The notes under the pieces were generated by a model that did no database searches, had not been told where the DNA came from, and worked only from the letters and a program-made list of their open reading frames with translations. From Shewanella psychropiezotolerans (GTDB lineage: Bacteria > Pseudomonadota > Gammaproteobacteria > Enterobacterales > Shewanellaceae): DNA of 64,000 bases. The stretch lies in contig NZ_CP041614.1 of the NCBI RefSeq assembly GCF_007197555.1, positions 5,014,001-5,078,000 on the forward strand, read 5' to 3'. Made by a program: the position numbers and the translations under genes. Positions 57,371 through 64,000 of the stretch are shown here, piece after piece; position 1 is the first letter of the stretch; each line of letters opens with the position of its first letter.

Positions 57371-57649
57371 CGACCTCTCCCTAATATGAATCGCTTTCGC
57401 TGTATTAGAATAATTATTATTTTTTAGTGTGATTAAACTGCCAAAAATTATCGCTAACTACAAGTGGATAAAGCGAACGAGCATCTAGATTTTATGTAGG
57501 AGCAGCTTTAGCTGCGAGGCTTTATTGATTTTAACCGTCACACTGGCATAAAAAGCCATTGCCAATGAGCGACTTATGCTATAAAAATAATGAGAGGCGA
57601 GCCTTAACTCGCCTCAAAAAATAATAATAACAAGAAGCAAGGAAGCCCA
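57371..57649. other. Intergenic region with a REP-like half element
   Basis: TGTAGGAGCAGCTTTAGCTG at 57496-57515 (followed by CGAGG) is one arm of the same palindromic family found at 61.2 and 61.6 kb. AAGCAAGGAAGCCCA gives the ribosome site of the next gene. Confidence 0.6.
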
Positions 57650-59584
57650 ATGAGCGCTAGTTTATCTACAGAGACTGACAATTCCACAAACCCAAAAGCC
57701 GACACGTCAAGTTCAATGGCTAATGCTAAAATCGAACAAGACGCTAAAATCGAGCAAGGCACTCAAACCAAGCAAGAACCGGTTCAGCCGCGTACCCTCA
57801 AAGTGCCGATAACTAATGTATACGCCATGGGGGGCTACTGTGCTCAGCTACGCATCGGCGCGAATAAAGAGCCCGTGAACCTCATTCTCGATACTGGCAG
57901 CAGCACCTTAGTGGTCAGTAGCAGTGACTATGTGGAGGAAGATGATTCTGCCCTGATCGCCACCAGCTTTGCTCAAGAGGTACTCTATGGCGCAGGCGGT
58001 TGGGACGGCCCTGTCATACATACCCGAGTGGGTATTCGTGAAGATGCCATCGACTACGATTTAAGTAATGGCTATCAACTAGAATCACTAACCTCATCAA
58101 ACCAGCCTATCGTGCTCGACAGCTGCCCCATTGCAATTGTCTCCTCGATCGCACAGGAAGGCACCTTCCTCGATGCCGACGGTATTCTAGGATTGGCTTA
58201 CCATCAACTGAACAAGAGTTACGACCTCAAGGGCTATTTTGAGCAGTACAATATCACCCCGGCCCTCACCTATCCTTGGCCCTTCGATGATGAAATAAGC
58301 ATCTGCGAAACCGACTATCAACCAAATGTCCAAACAGCCCTGAGCGGTTCTGATGAAACAGCCCTGAGCGGCACGTGTAAAGAATCAGCCTTGAGCGGCT
58401 CTAATAATGAAACCCTGAGCGGTTCTTGTAAAGAGCACTTTACCAGCCATGATCTTCGCAAATTCAAGAAATTCCTCAAGCAGCAGCCGACCCAAGATGT
58501 CGTGCCCTACTTTACCAATCTAACTCAGCATGGACTCACCGCTAACAAGTTTGCCTTCTATAGTCGCCGCTCCAGTGTTCATGTCGCCAGCTCTACTCTT
58601 GAAGAGCCAACGAGTGCTAACAATGACAATCAGGAGAATAAAACAGGGCACAAAAACAAGTTCAAGCAGCTGGCCCAAGACCCACTCAATCAAGGTTGGT
58701 TAATCTTAGGAGGAGGCGAAGAACACACCGAGTTATACGAAGGTGAGTTTAAAACCATCTCAGTAGTAGAAGACAAGTATTACAACGTTAACCTGATCTC
58801 CATCCAGGTCGGCGACCAACCCGAGATAGACAGCCAACTCACCGACGAGCTTGAACAGGAACAAGAGAACAGCCTTGAGCGTTCTTTAAATGAAGACAGC
58901 CCTGAGCTAGCTGAAGGCGCAGACAACGGAAACAATGAGCACAGCCCTGAGCGTAATAAAGAGCTTGCGCTCCTCTCCGCCATCGGCCTAAACAAGGAGA
59001 TGCGTGGCCGCAGCAATGCCATTGTCGATACGGGCGTATCGGGTATCGTGTTTACCAAATATCTCTACAAGGCCATGATCGAAAGCTTCACCGCTATCAA
59101 CCCCAAGTTTGCCGAGTTAATCGCGCCATTTAAAGAGATAGCCCATCAATATCAGGGCATAGATCAGAGTAAGCTCAACCTCAGCGAATGGCCCACACTC
59201 ACTCTCAGCTTCCTCGGTGAATCGCACCACACTGATGTAACAGCCTCTTCGAAAGAGTCAGCCCTGAGCAGCACGAATAAAGAACTGAGCGATTCTAATA
59301 AAGAGCCAGCCTTGAGCGGCTCTAATAGAACAGCCTTGAGCGGCACGAGTAAAGAGAGCGCCTGCGGCGGCTCATTATTAAAGGTCCACATCACCATCAA
59401 GCCCGAGCACTACTGGCAGATAAACACCCCAAGCGAAGGCAAGGCCTGCTTTAAGATCCTCTCGCAGCTCCCCGGTTGGCCCAACCAATCTCTGTTAGGT
59501 TTACCTCTGATGAATGATTACTACCTCATCTTCGACCGCTCCGCCCATGAGACTGGCGTGATCCGCTTTGCCAAGCGAAAGTAG
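57650..59584 (+). CDS. Pepsin-like aspartic protease (shewasin-type) with repeat inserts
   Basis: The protein has 644 residues without a signal peptide, so probably cytoplasmic. Pepsin-family marks: first active site ILDTGSSTLVVSS (about 79-91), second AIVDTGVSGIVFTKYLY (about 461-477), and the flap-region Tyr. Bacterial pepsins are rare; shewasin A of Shewanella is the known type. It is much longer than the usual ~400-450 residues because of low-complexity inserts: about 229-262 (ALSGSDETALSGT), 405-440, and 538-570. These repeats lie in expected surface loops. It is upstream of the GNAT and borosin methyltransferase genes; a role in leader removal is only speculation. Confidence 0.85.
   Translation: MSASLSTETDNSTNPKADTSSSMANAKIEQDAKIEQGTQTKQEPVQPRTLKVPITNVYAMGGYCAQLRIGANKEPVNLILDTGSSTLVVSSSDYVEEDDSALIATSFAQEVLYGAGGWDGPVIHTRVGIREDAIDYDLSNGYQLESLTSSNQPIVLDSCPIAIVSSIAQEGTFLDADGILGLAYHQLNKSYDLKGYFEQYNITPALTYPWPFDDEISICETDYQPNVQTALSGSDETALSGTCKESALSGSNNETLSGSCKEHFTSHDLRKFKKFLKQQPTQDVVPYFTNLTQHGLTANKFAFYSRRSSVHVASSTLEEPTSANNDNQENKTGHKNKFKQLAQDPLNQGWLILGGGEEHTELYEGEFKTISVVEDKYYNVNLISIQVGDQPEIDSQLTDELEQEQENSLERSLNEDSPELAEGADNGNNEHSPERNKELALLSAIGLNKEMRGRSNAIVDTGVSGIVFTKYLYKAMIESFTAINPKFAELIAPFKEIAHQYQGIDQSKLNLSEWPTLTLSFLGESHHTDVTASSKESALSSTNKELSDSNKEPALSGSNRTALSGTSKESACGGSLLKVHITIKPEHYWQINTPSEGKACFKILSQLPGWPNQSLLGLPLMNDYYLIFDRSAHETGVIRFAKRK
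58337..59356 (+). repeat. Dispersed in-frame minisatellite (GCCCTGAGCGGCTCTAATAAA type)
   Basis: Units of 21-27 bp occur four in a row at 58337-58435, singly at about 58872-58960, and four in a row at 59261-59356. Each encodes ALSGS(N/D)xE-like residues and keeps the frame. The core AGCCYTGAGC also occurs twice near the 3' end of the first precursor gene (61570-61610). Confidence 0.85.
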
Positions 59585-59638
59585 AAGCTGTTGCGAGTTA
59601 CGAACAAGATAGAAGAACAAAAAAGAAAGGGAATAAAA

Positions 59639-60157
59639 ATGCACAAGTTTGAAACTGAGCGCTTATCAATGCGACTTCTCGATGAACAAGATAAGTCCCT
59701 ATATTGCCAGATCTATTCAGATGAAAAAATGATGAGACGTATCGGCAAGGCTATGACGTATGAAAACGCCGAAAAGAGCTTTCATATTGCTTTAAGAAAA
59801 AATCGAGTAGAACAGTCACCATTTATCACTTGGGTTATTTGCAATAAGCAGACTGGTGAAGCGCTTGGTATTCAAGGCCTAATGCAGCAAAAGCAAAGTC
59901 CACTTTATGCTGATGTGGGCATTATGCTACTGCGGATATCACACGGTAAACAGATCCCTGAAGAGGCCGTAACCGGGCTTTTAGCCTATGGATTTTCAAA
60001 CCTGAACTACCAACGTGTTTATGCTAATTATTCTAATAAAAACTATGCAACTGAACGTGTAACTAAGAAAATGGGGTTTATTCCAGAAGAAACTAACGCA
60101 ACTGGCAGCAGTTCATGCTATTTAACAGAAGAAATTCTGAAGTCAGAAATCTCTTAG
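59639..60157 (+). CDS. GNAT-family acetyltransferase (RimJ/RimL-like)
   Basis: The product has 172 residues from the ATG at 59639 (AAAGGGAAT upstream). The fold pattern is that of the RimJ/RimL group: FETERLSMRLLDEQDK, EALGIQGLM, and the C-terminal NKNYATERVTKKMGF. The acetyl-CoA-binding loop (about 100-115) is poorly conserved (LRISHGKQIPEEA). The substrate is unknown. Lying between the pepsin-like gene and the borosin methyltransferase, it may act on the peptide or be unrelated. Confidence 0.82.
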   Translation: MHKFETERLSMRLLDEQDKSLYCQIYSDEKMMRRIGKAMTYENAEKSFHIALRKNRVEQSPFITWVICNKQTGEALGIQGLMQQKQSPLYADVGIMLLRISHGKQIPEEAVTGLLAYGFSNLNYQRVYANYSNKNYATERVTKKMGFIPEETNATGSSSCYLTEEILKSEIS

Positions 60158-60334
60158 GAAAGCCGAGTAGATTGATAAATAAAGAGATTACCAACCATTT
60201 ACAATTCCAAAACAATTCAATAACTGTTATCTTCGTGAATAATCGCTCCGGCCCATTTAAAACTCAATTTACTTTTTCTTAAGTTCATAAATAAGCCAGA
60301 CAATGTCCAATAAAAATAAAAGAAAGGATTCAAG

Positions 60335-61159
60335 ATGCCAGGTAGTTTAGCTTGTGTAGGTATAGGGATGACATTAGGGGCACATATCTGCCCGCTCGCT
60401 AAGAGCTATATCGAGCAAGCCGATGTGGTCTTCTCCGGTGTATCCAACGGTATAGTCGAACTATGGCTGCAAGAGATGCACAGCGATGTGCGCTCCCTTC
60501 AAGTGTATTACAAAGAAGGTAAGTCACGTCATATCACCTACCGTGAGATGGTCGACGCCATCTTAACCGAAGTTCGCGCAGGCAAGAAAGTGGTAGGTGC
60601 ATTTTATGGTCATCCAGGGGTTTTCGCCCACGCACCGCATAAATCCATAGAACTTGCCAAAGCCGAAGGCTTCGATGCCGTCATGATACCGGGGATCTCG
60701 GCAGAAGATTGTTTGATCGCCGATCTAGCTATCGATCCCGGAAAATTCGGTTGTCAGCAATTTGAAGCCAGCCAATTTATGTTTTATAAGCGCCGCTTCG
60801 ACCCTTCCTGTTATTTAGTGCTATGGCAGATAGGCTTGGCAGGCGATAAGAGCATGGCCAAATTTGCAACAGGCGCTGCTCATCGCCAAGTATTGATAGA
60901 GCTTCTTTCAACTGAGTATCCCCTAGAGCATCAAGTGATCTTATATGAAGCAGCAGTACTGCCCATAGACACTATACGTAAGCAAACACTCACCCTAGCC
61001 GAACTTGCCGATGCTGACATCTACATGCATACCACCTTGGTCATTCCACCAAGCCAGAAGATGCAGCCCAACCAAGCCGTATTGGATAGATTGGCAGAGA
61101 TTGAAAGGGAGATTGAAGCTGAAAGCCAAAAGCTGGATGCTGAAACAAGTTCAGCATAA
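60335..61159 (+). CDS. Borosin-type peptide backbone alpha-N-methyltransferase
   Basis: The protein has 274 residues of the tetrapyrrole (corrin/porphyrin) methylase fold: CVGIGMTLGAHICPLAKSYI at the SAM-binding start, FYGHPGVFAHAPHKS (90-104), MIPGISAEDCLIADLAIDP (117-135) and QFEASQFMFYKRR (142-154). It matches the branch that includes fungal OphMA and Shewanella SonM. OphMA's catalytic Tyr66, Arg72 and Tyr76 correspond in spacing to Tyr59, Arg65 and Tyr69 here (VYYKEGKSRHITYREM). It lacks a fused core peptide, as in split borosins, whose substrate is a separate small protein; two such genes follow. Corrin synthesis genes are absent nearby. AAAGGA precedes the ATG. Confidence 0.9.
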   Translation: MPGSLACVGIGMTLGAHICPLAKSYIEQADVVFSGVSNGIVELWLQEMHSDVRSLQVYYKEGKSRHITYREMVDAILTEVRAGKKVVGAFYGHPGVFAHAPHKSIELAKAEGFDAVMIPGISAEDCLIADLAIDPGKFGCQQFEASQFMFYKRRFDPSCYLVLWQIGLAGDKSMAKFATGAAHRQVLIELLSTEYPLEHQVILYEAAVLPIDTIRKQTLTLAELADADIYMHTTLVIPPSQKMQPNQAVLDRLAEIEREIEAESQKLDAETSSA

Positions 61160-61200
61160 CAGGTGTGCTGATTTCAGTATGAGTTTCAGCACATCAAATT

Positions 61201-61264
61201 GTAGGACCGGCTTTAGCCGGGAGAGATGAGACAAACAGCCCATCGCAGCTAAAGCGGCTCCTAC
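61201..61264. repeat. REP/BIME-like palindromic element, copy 1
   Basis: GTAGGACCGGCTTTAGCCGG and, in reverse orientation, GCAGCTAAAGCGGCTCCTAC enclose a ~24-base spacer. It lies between the methyltransferase gene and the first precursor gene. Confidence 0.85.
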
Positions 61265-61342
61265 ATAAGATCTTGCAGCTTGATGTTAGAACTAAAAATC
61301 ATTTAAAAACAACAAAAAAGCATAACTTTGAGGAAACAGAAG

Positions 61343-61597
61343 ATGTCGAACATTATTCAACTACTAGAACGTATGGGACAAGATTCAGAGCTTCAAACAG
61401 AGCAGAGCTTTGAACAAGCGATTCAAGAATCTGCACTTACCCATGAGCTTAAACAGTCGCTACTTAACAGAGATGATATCAGCCTCAAACGCCAACTCGA
61501 TGTTTGTCCAGATGTTGTTTGTGCGATGGTTGCCCATGAAGAAGATGACGAAGACAGCACAGATATCGAAAGCAGCCCATTGAGCATAGTAGCTTAA
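61343..61597 (+). CDS. Split-borosin precursor peptide candidate 1
   Basis: The product has 84 residues from the ATG at 61343, with GAGGAA ten bases upstream. The layout is MSNIIQLLERMGQDSELQ (amphipathic leader helix), further helices to about residue 52, then LDVCPDVVC (53-60), a short hydrophobic stretch AMVA (61-64), an acidic region HEEDDEDSTD, and SPLSIVA at the end. In SonA-type precursors a helical borosin-binding domain docks on the methyltransferase and the core near the C-terminus is methylated. Residues ~57-65 are the likely core. A diverged duplicate follows at 61763. The product identity is inferred from the neighbouring enzyme and the shared layout. Confidence 0.75.
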   Translation: MSNIIQLLERMGQDSELQTEQSFEQAIQESALTHELKQSLLNRDDISLKRQLDVCPDVVCAMVAHEEDDEDSTDIESSPLSIVA

Positions 61598-61627
61598 CAG
61601 CCTTGAGCATTTAAAGGGCACTGAATT

Positions 61628-61691
61628 GTAGGACCGGCTTTAGCCGGGAGAGTAGGAACGAACAAGCCATCGCAGCTAAAGCGGCTCCTAC
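61628..61691. repeat. REP/BIME-like palindromic element, copy 2
   Basis: Nearly identical to copy 1 and placed at the same distance before the second precursor gene. The direct repeat extends through the leader (ATTTAAAAACAACAAAAAAG) into the first ~15 codons. Confidence 0.88.
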
Positions 61692-61762
61692 ATAAGATCT
61701 TGCAGCTCGAACTTAAAATTATTTAAAAACAACAAAAAAGCATAACTTTGAGGAAAGAAAAG

Positions 61763-62041
61763 ATGTCGAACATTATTCAACTGCTAGAACGTATGGGGAA
61801 AGATGCGAACCTTCAGTCAAGGGAAATGCAACTTCATACAATAAATACTAGTAATTTAGAAGCTAATATTAAAGAGCCTCTTCTAAAGTCTGATCTAATA
61901 AAATTAAAGAAAGAGCTTGATGTATGTCCTGACATATTTTGTGTTTTCTTTCCCGCAGAAGATGAGCCAGAAAAAGACTCTACTGAAAAAGAGTCACCTA
62001 AAGAGGATGAGTCTGAATTAAAGTCTGTGGTAAATGCATAG
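61763..62041 (+). CDS. Split-borosin precursor peptide candidate 2
   Basis: The product has 92 residues from the ATG at 61763, with the same GAGGAA leader as copy 1. The first 12 residues are identical to copy 1; the helical region then diverges (QLHTINTSNLEANIKEPLL), and similarity returns at ELDVCPDIFC (51-60). The candidate core is IFCVFFPA (58-65), bulkier than in copy 1, and the tail is longer and acidic (EDEPEKDSTEKESPKEDESE). The stop overlaps the start region of the GGDEF gene. Base composition is more A/T-rich than in copy 1. It is likely to be a second substrate of the same methyltransferase, giving a different product. Confidence 0.72.
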   Translation: MSNIIQLLERMGKDANLQSREMQLHTINTSNLEANIKEPLLKSDLIKLKKELDVCPDIFCVFFPAEDEPEKDSTEKESPKEDESELKSVVNA

Positions 62042-63869
62042 AACAATGTACAAGTTGATAAAAAGAGGTAAGTTATTTTGCCTCTTTACATACTTTTTTG
62101 TCAGTTTTGCTTGGGCTGCACAAACTAGTGATGTGCAAGACTTATTTACTCAAGCTGATGCAGTAAGAAGTAGCAATCCAGCTCAATTTATCTTTTTAAT
62201 TGAGGAGCTTGAAACTCATAGAGCAAATCTTTCAAGCAAGCAAACATTCAACCTTGATTACTTAACTGGCTACAGTTTATCCTTTAAAGGTAAATTTCAA
62301 AAAGCTCTTGAAATTTATAAAAAGTTAGTTACCTCTGAAGCGAACGAAACATTAAAATTAAAGGCTAGTTTATCTATAGTAAATACATATGCAATTTCAA
62401 AAAACTGGCCAGATGGTCTTCATTATTTATCTAACGCATTGAATAAACTCCCATTAGTTATTGATGATAAATTACAACAAAGAGCTTATGCTGTTGCAGC
62501 TATATTTTATAATCAACTGGGCCAATTTGAACTTGGATTAGGCTATGCTCGAAGATTAGCGAAACTTTCACTGGTCGGTCGTAACTTCTGTTTTGCTAAA
62601 CAACTGGGCTTGGAATCTCAATTCGAGCTCGGCTTGCTGGAAGAAAATGATCCGCAGATCCTTGAGGGGATTGAGGCTTGCCAGCAGAGTAATGAGGTGG
62701 TGATGGAGAGCGCTATCTATAGCTATTTAGCCAAACTTCATCTTAAGAATAGTAATCCTCAGAAAGCGATTTTAGCACTCGAAGAGAACTTACAAGCCAT
62801 TGAGGAAAGTCGTTACGCGCCTATTATTGCACTCTACTACTCACTATTAGCCGAATCTTACTTTCAAATACAATCGAGTGTAATAGCAGAAGATTACGCG
62901 CACAGAACCATTCAGCAAACTCGAAATATCGCTAACTCTAAGCCTCAAGTTTCATCTTACAAAGTTCTCTACCAGATCGCCGAATCCCGTGGCGATCATA
63001 AGCTGGCGCTTGAGTATCATAAGAAATTTGCCGAAGCCGACCGGGCTTATCTGGATAATATCAAAACTAAGCACTTAGCCTTCCAGCTTGCTGAGCATCA
63101 GACCACAGAACATAAGAGCCGGATTGAACTGTTAGACAAACAGAACAACTTGCTAACCATTGAGCAGAAGCTATCTGCGATCAAAGCGGAAAACAACCGA
63201 CTGTTTATCGCCATGTTGATTGCGATTATCACCTTGCTGGTGTTCTGGGCCTATAAGTCCTGGATGACACAGAAACGCCTGAAACAGTTGGCCGAATATG
63301 ATGCGCTAACAGGTATTTTAAACCGAGGTCACTTTACACAAGTCGCACAGAGCGCCCTTAAGTACTGTGCCAATACCGATATGTACCTGAGCTGCATTCT
63401 GTTTGATTTAGATAAGTTCAAGAATATTAACGATAGCTATGGTCATGCCTGTGGTGATTGGGTATTGAAGAGGGTCGCCGAGGTATGTCAGGCCCAAGGA
63501 CGTAAAAATGATATCTTTGCCCGTCTCGGCGGTGAAGAGTTTTGTGTGGTACTACCAAGTTGCGATCTACTGACCGCGACTAAGCTTGCCGAAGAATATC
63601 GCAAAGTAATCGAGCGAATCGATTCAGCAGATTCAGGATTCGACTTTACTATTAGCGCCAGCTTTGGCGTGACCGATACCCTACGTTCGGGACATGCATT
63701 AGAGAAGCTCATCGCCGATGCCGACGAAGCTATGTATGAATCGAAACATAATGGCCGTAACCGGATCACAGTTTATTCGGTGCCAGACAAAGATGCTGAC
63801 TCTGACGAAAATACAGCTGCTAATTCAGACGGCGCTCAAGCTGACCTGCCTTTGTTCACGGGGAGCTAA
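62034..63869 (+). CDS. TPR-GGDEF diguanylate cyclase
   Basis: The protein has 611 residues (ATG at 62034; ATG at 62046 is an equally good start). Signal peptide (LFCLFTYFFVSFAWA), periplasmic helical TPR-like sensor (about 30-370), one membrane helix (about 387-404, LFIAMLIAIITLLVFWAY), and a cytoplasmic GGDEF domain with active site GGEEF and an inhibitory RxxD (RKND) five residues before it. It makes cyclic di-GMP when the sensor is stimulated. The gene overlaps precursor 2 by 8 bases, so both may be co-expressed. The first ~500 bases are A/T-rich and the rest is not, suggesting a mosaic. Confidence 0.93.
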   Translation: MHRTMYKLIKRGKLFCLFTYFFVSFAWAAQTSDVQDLFTQADAVRSSNPAQFIFLIEELETHRANLSSKQTFNLDYLTGYSLSFKGKFQKALEIYKKLVTSEANETLKLKASLSIVNTYAISKNWPDGLHYLSNALNKLPLVIDDKLQQRAYAVAAIFYNQLGQFELGLGYARRLAKLSLVGRNFCFAKQLGLESQFELGLLEENDPQILEGIEACQQSNEVVMESAIYSYLAKLHLKNSNPQKAILALEENLQAIEESRYAPIIALYYSLLAESYFQIQSSVIAEDYAHRTIQQTRNIANSKPQVSSYKVLYQIAESRGDHKLALEYHKKFAEADRAYLDNIKTKHLAFQLAEHQTTEHKSRIELLDKQNNLLTIEQKLSAIKAENNRLFIAMLIAIITLLVFWAYKSWMTQKRLKQLAEYDALTGILNRGHFTQVAQSALKYCANTDMYLSCILFDLDKFKNINDSYGHACGDWVLKRVAEVCQAQGRKNDIFARLGGEEFCVVLPSCDLLTATKLAEEYRKVIERIDSADSGFDFTISASFGVTDTLRSGHALEKLIADADEAMYESKHNGRNRITVYSVPDKDADSDENTAANSDGAQADLPLFTGS

Positions 63870-63979
63870 AGACTTAGAGAAGTTTCAAGCTATAAGTGCT
63901 AAGTTTTAAACTAGTTATTTAGCGTGTAGTCTCTAGATTCTAGGTTCTGGAAACTTCCCTAAAAATAAAAGGAATTTCT

Positions 63980-64000
63980 ATGCAAAGCTTGTGGCATGCC
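63980..64000 (+). CDS. Start of a gene cut by the right edge
   Basis: ATG at 63980 with AAAGGAATTTCT upstream opens MQSLWHA before the window ends. A CTAG-rich stretch (CTCTAGATTCTAGG) lies before it. Too short to identify. Confidence 0.5.

Noticed and set aside
60335..61159. Corrin or porphyrin biosynthesis methylase (CobA/CbiF-like), or diphthine synthase
   Set aside because: The catalytic Tyr/Arg/Tyr spacing and YGHPGVF/GISAEDC motifs match borosin methyltransferases, and no cobalamin synthesis genes are nearby.

Overview
The window looks like chromosomal DNA of a marine gammaproteobacterium, most likely Shewanella. The evidence is gene content and order: hemL beside a pyrB remnant, erpA, anmK-tyrS-M23 peptidase, cca, folB/folK/uppP opposite plsY, a GspA/GspB pair, azurin, a NhaD antiporter, and a pepsin-like protease of the shewasin type. 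Base composition is moderate and lower in the first 16 kb. I saw no tRNA, rRNA, CRISPR array, complete insertion sequence or prophage.

Region 1 (1-15775, all minus strand) is most of a type III secretion system (T3SS) of the injectisome kind. Read in the direction of transcription it gives SctI (inner rod), SctJ (lipoprotein ring), an SctK-like protein, a TPR translocator chaperone, two paralogous secreted or tip-like proteins, translocators SctE and SctB, two unrecognised genes, an SctQ-like protein, a small unknown, three effector-like genes (one with 71-residue repeats), a terminator, SctL-like, SctV, SctU, an OmpA-like lipoprotein, a CesT-like chaperone and the start of SctD. ATPase, secretin, needle and SctR/S/T genes are not seen and probably lie beyond the left edge.

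Region 2 (16.4-57.6 kb) is mostly core genome: a POT peptide transporter, a secreted S1 protease with PKD and PPC domains, TyrRS, an M23 peptidase, AnmK, AqpZ, ErpA, a ClC channel, TerC and DedA proteins, a sulfite dehydrogenase operon with three cytochromes c and an FNR-type site, HemL, NhaD, GspA/GspB, the CCA enzyme, Lpp, an L,D-transpeptidase, RlmA, UppP, FolK, FolB, PlsY, BtuB behind a cobalamin riboswitch, a BlaI/M56-TonB pair with paired operators, azurin and an amidohydrolase. Scars include a pyrB remnant, a second hemL 3' fragment and a peptidase S9 remnant.

Region 3 (57.6-64 kb) is the most interesting. It holds a pepsin-like aspartic protease with minisatellite inserts, a GNAT acetyltransferase, a borosin-type peptide-backbone N-methyltransferase, two tandemly duplicated small genes that fit split-borosin precursor peptides (helical leader, CPDxxC, short hydrophobic stretch, acidic tail), and a TPR-GGDEF diguanylate cyclase. 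I read this as a split borosin RiPP locus with two precursors.

Five genes (sctV, one tip-like paralogue, the S1 protease, the ClC channel, the S9 remnant), and possibly a sixth (the periplasmic binding protein), carry a frameshift that one extra G or C in a G/C run would repair. This points to systematic homopolymer under-calling in the assembly, or else to a real set of slippage mutations. Affected genes are given with restored coordinates.
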